From assembly GCA_964447275.1 (NCBI GenBank), contig CAYURI010000002.1:22206-86205 (forward strand): a stretch of 64,000 nt of DNA, in the 5' to 3' direction. Below, piece after piece: positions 59,039 to 64,000 of the stretch. The notes under the pieces are model-generated. The model did no database searches. It had not been told where the DNA came from and saw only the letters and a program-made list of their open reading frames with translations. Source of the stretch: DAOSVX01 sp964447275 (GTDB lineage: Bacteria > Bacillota_I > Bacilli_A > RF39 > UBA660). The stretch's first letter is position 1; each line of letters starts with the position of its first letter. Made by a program: the position numbers and the translations under genes.

Positions 59039-59740
59039 ATGAAAAAAGTTATTTTATTAATTATTGGCATATTTTTACTAAGTGGTTGTAGTGCTACTTA
59101 TAATTTGGAAATTTATAATGAGGATTATAAAGAGAATATTTCAATATTATCTAATAAAGCTGATACTACTGGGATAAAGGATTGGAACATTCCTGTTAAT
59201 GCTGATACTGAAAATATGGATATTTTATTAACAGCAGGTAAAGTAACAGGGATAGATTATTATACTAAGAAGTATAGCTTTGTTAATAATAATTATAAAT
59301 ATAATTATGCTCATAAATTTAATATGACTAACTACTATAAATCATATTTTGCGGTTAATAGTTATGATTTCTTTGCAGTATATTATAACGATACTGATGA
59401 AAGCGAGAAAAAGGATTTAATTACGATTAGTACTAGTTTAAAAAACTTAGCTTTTGATAAATATCCTGATTTAGAAAATTTAACTATAAACATCAAAACT
59501 AATCACCGGGTATATTCATCTAATGCTGATAGTAAAAAAGATTATACATATACATGGAACATCGACAAAAATAATTATACAGAAAAACCCATTCAAATAA
59601 GGATTTATAAAAATAAATATGTTTTAAATTATAATAATGAATTAAGTAAAAAGCTTTATATCTTTTTAATTATTCTTGGAGTATTATTATTAGCAATGGG
59701 AATCGTCTTCTTAAGAATGAGAAGAGCTAATAAAATATAA
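59039..59740 (+). CDS. Lipoprotein with C-terminal TM helix
   Basis: 233 residues from ATG 59039 (GAGG eight bases before; an ATG at 59027 overlaps the prior stop and precedes that site). Lipobox ILLSGC (Cys about 17), an extracellular domain (18-205) and, unusually for a lipoprotein, a second membrane helix near the C-terminus (about 208-228, LYIFLIILGVLLLAMGIVFL) followed by RMRRANK. The protein is thus tethered at both ends. Family unknown. Part of the secretion locus by position. Confidence 0.68.
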   Translation: MKKVILLIIGIFLLSGCSATYNLEIYNEDYKENISILSNKADTTGIKDWNIPVNADTENMDILLTAGKVTGIDYYTKKYSFVNNNYKYNYAHKFNMTNYYKSYFAVNSYDFFAVYYNDTDESEKKDLITISTSLKNLAFDKYPDLENLTINIKTNHRVYSSNADSKKDYTYTWNIDKNNYTEKPIQIRIYKNKYVLNYNNELSKKLYIFLIILGVLLLAMGIVFLRMRRANKI

Positions 59741-59792
59741 ATAGAAAATCACTATAAAGTATTGTATAATAAATTTGGTAGGTGAGATTAGC

Positions 59793-61982
59793 GTGAAATT
59801 TAGAATATCAACAAAAGACTTCGTTATATTTGTCATCTTTTGTGTCTTTTTATTTTATTTATGTTGTATTGGGATATTAAACTTTTCTTATTTTTCTAGT
59901 ACGGGTAACTTCTATGGGTTAAATCCTATGGGAGCTTTTTCTGCTGAATATTTTCCAGGAACAATTGCTTTATTTGCCGTTGCACTAGTAGTTATCTTTA
60001 CGAGTGTTTCATCTTATATCTTTGAAAAAGAAAAAGGTGGCGGAATAGGTTTAAAACTTGGTGCCAAAGAAGATAAGGGTTACTCTAGGTGGGCTAATGA
60101 AAAAGAAGTAAAAAAAGCCGATCATGTGGAAAGAGTTTTACTTTCTGATGAAAAGTTTGAAGCTGCAGGTGTACCTTTAATAACTACTGAAAAAGAAATG
60201 TATGTTGATGATGGCGAAAACCATTCAGTTATTATTGGTGCTACTGCTTCTGGTAAAACTACTTGTATCGTTGATCCTTTAGTTTATTGTCTTTCTAAAA
60301 AAGGCGAGAGTATGATTATTACTGACCCTAAGGGTGAAATATATAAAAATCATGGTCAAATGCTTAAGGATAGAGGATACAATGTTATTGTTTTAAACTT
60401 CCGTGACCCAATTATGGGTAGTTCTTGGAATCCTTTATCACTTCCTTATCAATTATTTAAAGAAGGTAATATTGATAAATCTGTTGAGTTATTAGAAGAT
60501 GTTGCTTCTAATATTTTAACTGGTGATAAAACTGATGATCCTTTCTGGCAGAACAATGCTTCTGACTACTTTTCAGGAATTGCTTTAGGGCTTTTTGAAG
60601 ATGCTACTGATGAAAGTCAAGTAAACTTAAACTCAATTGGTTATATGGCAACAACTGGTGAAGAAAAGCTTGGTGTTACGCAATATATTAAAGAATATTT
60701 TAATTTAAAAGGTGAATCATCAAGTTCGGCAATATTTGCTTCCAGTGTTATTAACGCTCCTAGTGAAACTAAAGGTGGCGTAGTATCAGTTTTTAGACAA
60801 AAAATTAGATTATTTACATCACGTGATAATTTAAGTGAAATGCTTTCTAAAAGTGACTTTGATATGCGTAAGATCGGTCAAGAAAAGACTGCTGTCTTCT
60901 TAGTTATCCATGATGAAAAAACAACTTATCATGCTTTAGCAACTATTTTTATTAAACAATGTTATGAAACATTAATTGATACCGCTTATAAGGAGAAAAA
61001 TGGTAAACTACCATTTAAAACCAACTTCATTCTAGATGAGTTTGCTAATATGCCGAAATTGAAAGATGTTACATCAATGGTAACAGCTGCTAGAAGTAGA
61101 GCTGTAAGATTTACTTTTATTATTCAAAACTTTGCTCAGTTAGATGATGTTTATGGTAAAGAAGATTCACAAACGATTAGATCAAACTGTGGTAACTTGA
61201 TATATTTAATTACGACAGAATTAGCTGCTTTAGAGGAAATTAGTAAGCTTTGTGGTGAGGTAAAATCAAAAGATAAAGATAAAACAGCTTCAACACCATT
61301 AGTAACAGTATCTGATTTACAAAAATTACCAATGAACAATGCTATTATCATAAAAACGAGATTACATCCATTTAAAACCAAATACATTCCTAGTTATAAA
61401 ACCGAATGGTTTAAAAATATGGTTAAAACCGATTTCTATTCTCGTGAGAAAAATGAAATTAAATTATTTGAATTAAAAGAATTTGTTAAAGAAGAAAAAC
61501 GCAAAAAGTTATTTGAGAATTTAGAAAAAGGTGAAAATCCTAGTAATATGAATGCACCTTATCCAGGGGATAGACCTTCACCATTTGGTGGTGGAATGCC
61601 AGGAGCACCAGGTGGATTCAATTTTGATGAACTTGCCAAAAAGATTGACGCCAGAATTGCTGAATTAGAAAAAGAAGATAAGAGCAAAATGCCGGGGTTA
61701 AGTCCTGTTGGTGATGGGATTAATAATCAAAAAGCTACTAATGATTTTGATTTACCACTACCTAGTTTAAAGCCTGAACCATCTAAACCTCCTCAAGAAA
61801 AACCAAGCTTTAATATATATAACGAGGAACCAAAAACCGAAGAAAAAGTTAATGTACCAAATATTGAAACTGTAAAAGAAGAAGCAACAAAAGTAAATGT
61901 TGATAAAGATAGCAAAATAGTTAGTGAGAATGTTATAACTGATGATCAATTCTTTGATGACTTCTTCCAAGATGACGAATAG
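59793..61982 (+). CDS. VirD4/TraG-type T4SS coupling ATPase
   Basis: 729 residues from GTG 59793 (GGTGAG seven bases before); TATAAT at 59765-59770. TM helices at about 10-32 and 50-75; Walker A GATASGKT (149-156), the ITDPKGEIYKNHG motif, QNNASDYFSG, Walker B FILDEFANM (412-420) and IIQNFAQLDDVYG define the TraG/VirD4 family. The C-terminal 150 residues are Pro/Lys/Glu-rich and probably disordered (GGGMPGAPGGFNFDELAK; SLKPEPSKPPQEKPS) with a DDQFFDDFFQDDE end. It receives substrates and feeds them to the VirB channel; presence without a relaxase suggests protein cargo. Confidence 0.93.
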   Translation: MKFRISTKDFVIFVIFCVFLFYLCCIGILNFSYFSSTGNFYGLNPMGAFSAEYFPGTIALFAVALVVIFTSVSSYIFEKEKGGGIGLKLGAKEDKGYSRWANEKEVKKADHVERVLLSDEKFEAAGVPLITTEKEMYVDDGENHSVIIGATASGKTTCIVDPLVYCLSKKGESMIITDPKGEIYKNHGQMLKDRGYNVIVLNFRDPIMGSSWNPLSLPYQLFKEGNIDKSVELLEDVASNILTGDKTDDPFWQNNASDYFSGIALGLFEDATDESQVNLNSIGYMATTGEEKLGVTQYIKEYFNLKGESSSSAIFASSVINAPSETKGGVVSVFRQKIRLFTSRDNLSEMLSKSDFDMRKIGQEKTAVFLVIHDEKTTYHALATIFIKQCYETLIDTAYKEKNGKLPFKTNFILDEFANMPKLKDVTSMVTAARSRAVRFTFIIQNFAQLDDVYGKEDSQTIRSNCGNLIYLITTELAALEEISKLCGEVKSKDKDKTASTPLVTVSDLQKLPMNNAIIIKTRLHPFKTKYIPSYKTEWFKNMVKTDFYSREKNEIKLFELKEFVKEEKRKKLFENLEKGENPSNMNAPYPGDRPSPFGGGMPGAPGGFNFDELAKKIDARIAELEKEDKSKMPGLSPVGDGINNQKATNDFDLPLPSLKPEPSKPPQEKPSFNIYNEEPKTEEKVNVPNIETVKEEATKVNVDKDSKIVSENVITDDQFFDDFFQDDE

Positions 61983-61992
61983 TCATCTTTTT
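61969..61992 (+). terminator. Intrinsic terminator of the pilus/secretion locus
   Basis: AAGATGAC/GTCATCTT stem, five-base loop and T run, overlapping the end of the coupling-protein gene. Confidence 0.88.
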
Positions 61993-62057
61993 ACATGGTA
62001 ATAAAAATAAACTGCAATTTTTAGGGAAATATATTATAATAGTTATAGATGGTGATT

Positions 62058-62639
62058 ATGGAGATATTTAATAATTTAAATGATTTAGTTACAGAAACAA
62101 TAAAAATTATGGGCCCATATGGTGTTTTTTTTAGCTGCTTTCTAATTTTAATTGAATCAATTGTTCCAGTCTTACCACTTGCTTTATTTATTACTATTAA
62201 TTTTCTATATTATGGCACTTTAATTGGTTTTATCTTATCTTGGGTATTTACGATTGCTGGCTGTGTATTATCTTATTTTCTTTGTGAAAAGACCTTAAAA
62301 AAGTTTGTTGATAATAAGATTAGAAAAAATGAAAAAGCCAATAAATTTTTAAATCGAGTTGATGATTTAAAGTTTTCTAGCTTAGTTGTTTTAATATCTA
62401 TCCCATTTACTCCAGCATTTCTAGTTAATGTTGCTGCTGGGGTGTCAAAAATGCCTTTTAAAAAGTTTTTCTTAGCAATCTTAATTGGCAAAATATTTTT
62501 AGTTTTCTTTTGGGGCTACATTGGGGTAACATTAATCGAAGCTTTAAAAAATCCAGTAGAGCTTCTAAAAGTTCTAGGATTAGTATTAATTGCTTATGTA
62601 ATAAGTATTATTGTTAATAAAAAATTAAAATTAGATTAG
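62058..62639 (+). CDS. TVP38/DedA-superfamily membrane protein
   Basis: 193 residues from ATG 62058 (GATGGTGA upstream); TATAAT at 62035-62040. Hydrophobic with about five TM helices. IMGPYGVFFSCFLILIESIVPVLPLALFITIN, GYxxG-type turns and IPFTPAFLVNVAAGVSKMPFKKFFLAILIGK are typical of the VTT/SNARE-associated (TVP38/TMEM64) family, proposed lipid scramblase-like or undecaprenyl-phosphate recycling proteins. The conserved F/Y-x-P-x(4-6)-N-x-x-A-G motif is present. RmuC follows nine bases later. Confidence 0.85.
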   Translation: MEIFNNLNDLVTETIKIMGPYGVFFSCFLILIESIVPVLPLALFITINFLYYGTLIGFILSWVFTIAGCVLSYFLCEKTLKKFVDNKIRKNEKANKFLNRVDDLKFSSLVVLISIPFTPAFLVNVAAGVSKMPFKKFFLAILIGKIFLVFFWGYIGVTLIEALKNPVELLKVLGLVLIAYVISIIVNKKLKLD

Positions 62640-62647
62640 GAGGATTT

Positions 62648-63724
62648 ATGGAATATATAATAATCGGTTTATTAGTATTAATTATTGGTTTAATTATTAT
62701 ACTAATATTAAAAAATAAAAAAGAAGATAACTTAACAGAAAGAATAGGTCGTTTAGAAACCGATTTAATTAAAGAAATCGGTGATTTTAAATATTCTTTT
62801 AGTAAGAATATTAATGAAGACTTTGAAAAACTAAATAAAAAAATTGAAGACAGGTTGATGCTAATTAATGAAAAAGTTAACGAAAGATTAGATCAGAACT
62901 TTGAAAAAACTAATAAAACCTTTACTTCAATATTAGAAAGACTTTCAAAGATTGATGAAGCGCAAAAAAAGATTGAAGAATTATCTAGTGATATTGTTTC
63001 TTTACAAAGCGTTTTAACTGATAAGAAGACTAGAGGAATATATGGTGAAGTTAATTTAACTTATATATTGGCTAATGTTTTTGGTGATAAAAATGATCGC
63101 ATATATCAAACTCAATATACTTTAAAAAATGGCTTTATAGCTGATGCTATTTTGTTTGCTCCAGAACCACTTGGGACAATTTGTATTGATAGTAAATTCC
63201 CGTTAGAAAACTATCAAAAGATGTTAGATAAAGAATTATCAAAGCCAGAAAGAGAAATGGCTGCTAAATTATTTAAAACTGATGTTAAGAAGCATATTGA
63301 TGCTATTAGTACTAAGTATATTATTACAGGAACAACTGCTGAGGAAGCAATTATGTTCTTACCAGCCGAAGCGATATTTGCAGAAATCAATGCTTATCAT
63401 GACGACTTATTACAATACGCTTATACTAAAAAAGTTTGGGTAGCATCGCCAACAACTTTAATGAGTACATTAACAATTATTGAAATGATTTTAAAAAATA
63501 TGGAAAGAGATAAATATGCCAAGATAATTCATGATGAATTAAATCGTTTAAGCAAAGATTTTAGTTTATATAAAGAGCGTTGGGAAAAATTATCACGTAG
63601 TATTGAAACAGTTTCTAAAGATGTTAAAGATATTAATGTTACAACCGAAAAAATTACCAAGCGCTTTGATTCAATTAATAGTGTAACTTTTGATCAGGCT
63701 CTAATTGAAGATAAAAAAGATTAG
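62648..63724 (+). CDS. rmuC: DNA recombination protein RmuC
   Basis: 358 residues. TM helix (about 2-22), a coiled coil (30-115), the RmuC nuclease-like core (about 120-270: TRGIYGEVNLTYILANVF, FIADAILFAPEPLGTICIDSKFPLENYQKM, KYIITGTTAEEAIMFLPAEAIFAEINAY and WVASPTTLMSTLTIIEMI) and a C-terminal coiled coil. RmuC limits inversions at short repeats in E. coli. AGGAGG precedes the ATG. Closed by a terminator. Confidence 0.95.
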   Translation: MEYIIIGLLVLIIGLIIILILKNKKEDNLTERIGRLETDLIKEIGDFKYSFSKNINEDFEKLNKKIEDRLMLINEKVNERLDQNFEKTNKTFTSILERLSKIDEAQKKIEELSSDIVSLQSVLTDKKTRGIYGEVNLTYILANVFGDKNDRIYQTQYTLKNGFIADAILFAPEPLGTICIDSKFPLENYQKMLDKELSKPEREMAAKLFKTDVKKHIDAISTKYIITGTTAEEAIMFLPAEAIFAEINAYHDDLLQYAYTKKVWVASPTTLMSTLTIIEMILKNMERDKYAKIIHDELNRLSKDFSLYKERWEKLSRSIETVSKDVKDINVTTEKITKRFDSINSVTFDQALIEDKKD

Positions 63725-63740
63725 TTTTCTAATCTTTTTA
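63714..63740 (+). terminator. Intrinsic terminator of rmuC
   Basis: AAAAAGATTAG/CTAATCTTTTT stem with a TTTT loop, overlapping the stop codon. Confidence 0.9.
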
Positions 63741-63749
63741 TGTTATACT
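63741..63749 (+). promoter_or_regulatory. Extended -10 promoter of rluB
   Basis: TGT followed by TATACT (63744-63749), directly after the rmuC terminator. Confidence 0.55.
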
Positions 63750-63767
63750 CTTTATGGATGTGATTTT

Positions 63768-64000
63768 ATGGAACGTTTACAAAAAATAATTGCGGCTTCA
63801 GGGTATGCTAGCAGAAGAAAAGCCGAAGAATTAATAAAAGCTGGTAAAGTAAAAATTAATGGAATTGCTGTTACAGAACTAGGAACTAAAGCTAACTATG
63901 AAGATAGTATTTTTGTTGATGGTAAAAAAATATCTTTTGAACCAAAAGTTTATTATTTATTAAATAAACCACGTAATGTTATTAGTTCAACGAGTGATAA
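63768..64000 (+). CDS. rluB: Pseudouridine synthase RluB-like, N-terminal part
   Basis: The first 77 codons lie in the window. An S4 RNA-binding domain (MERLQKIIAASGYASRRKAEELI, KVKINGIAVTELGTKA) followed by YYLLNKPRNVISSTSD, the start of the RsuA/RluB catalytic domain. RluB isomerises U2605 (E. coli numbering) in 23S rRNA; RsuA-type modification of 16S rRNA is the alternative. GATGTGA lies upstream of the ATG. The catalytic Asp is outside the window. Confidence 0.9.
   Translation, partial: MERLQKIIAASGYASRRKAEELIKAGKVKINGIAVTELGTKANYEDSIFVDGKKISFEPKVYYLLNKPRNVISSTSD

Noticed and set aside
1..64000. CRISPR array, rRNA genes or insertion sequences
   Set aside because: No regularly spaced repeats, no rRNA-like blocks and no transposase-like frames were found on reading both strands.

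Overview
The window is AT-rich bacterial chromosome (GC clearly below one third by eye) with strong AGGAGG/GGTGAT ribosome binding sites, TATAAT-type promoters, frequent GTG and TTG starts, and TGA used as a true stop (genes ending near 3430, 21574 and 52307). Gene content (TypA, CarD, DUF1003, TVP38, Gram-positive-type lipoproteins, no outer-membrane genes) points to a Bacillota lineage, probably an uncultured gut Bacilli of the RF39/Erysipelotrichia kind. That placement is inference from gene style; no rRNA is present to test it.

Layout. 1-7.6 kb: end of typA, a membrane-anchored XRE regulator, tRNA-His, a VOC protein, a zeta-toxin-like P-loop protein followed by a small frameshifted gene, a Nudix gene with an in-frame TGA, a NIF3/YqfO-type stand-alone domain, a CarD regulator with a structured leader, a DUF6879-like/Ppx-like pair and a flavoprotein. 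7.7-11.9 kb: one operon with an ABC permease and ATPase, a membrane PASTA protein without a kinase, and an ECF sigma factor fused to membrane helices, probably an envelope-sensing module. 11.9-27 kb: a second Ppx-like protein, two kinase-fold proteins, FolD, an AlkD-like protein, DUF1003 and DUF5684-like membrane proteins, an rRNA-type methyltransferase, Tex, a large MacB-type ABC exporter, lipoproteins and DinD.

27-35 kb is an accessory stretch. It holds four GNAT acetyltransferases, a tandem pair of small paralogues beside a CFI-box-like protein, a second broken Nudix gene, a cytidine-deaminase-like gene, an ABC-F protein, and an Erm/KsgA-like methyltransferase behind a leader that looks like a transcription attenuator. 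ABC-F plus Erm-like suggests ribosome protection against antibiotics.

36.6-62 kb is the striking part: about 25 kb of co-directional genes that combine a Tad-type pilus machine (CpaB-like, CpaF/TadA ATPase, TadB, TadC, a small Flp-like pilin, two TadE-like pseudopilins, a TadZ-like protein) with a Gram-positive type IV secretion machine (VirB2-like pilin plus two large pilin-domain fusions, VirB6-like, PrgI/VirB3-like, a VirB4 split into two genes, VirD4/TraG-like coupling protein). Also present are very large Cys-containing exported proteins and an 1187-residue protein with a SpoIID-type peptidoglycan-cleaving domain. No relaxase, integrase or oriT was seen, and ordinary chromosomal genes flank it (TVP38, RmuC and RluB on the right). 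I infer a resident envelope-spanning pilus/secretion system rather than a conjugative element. Internal promoters, with the VirB2-like pilin as a monocistron behind a near-consensus promoter and followed by its own terminator, suggest deliberate stoichiometry control.
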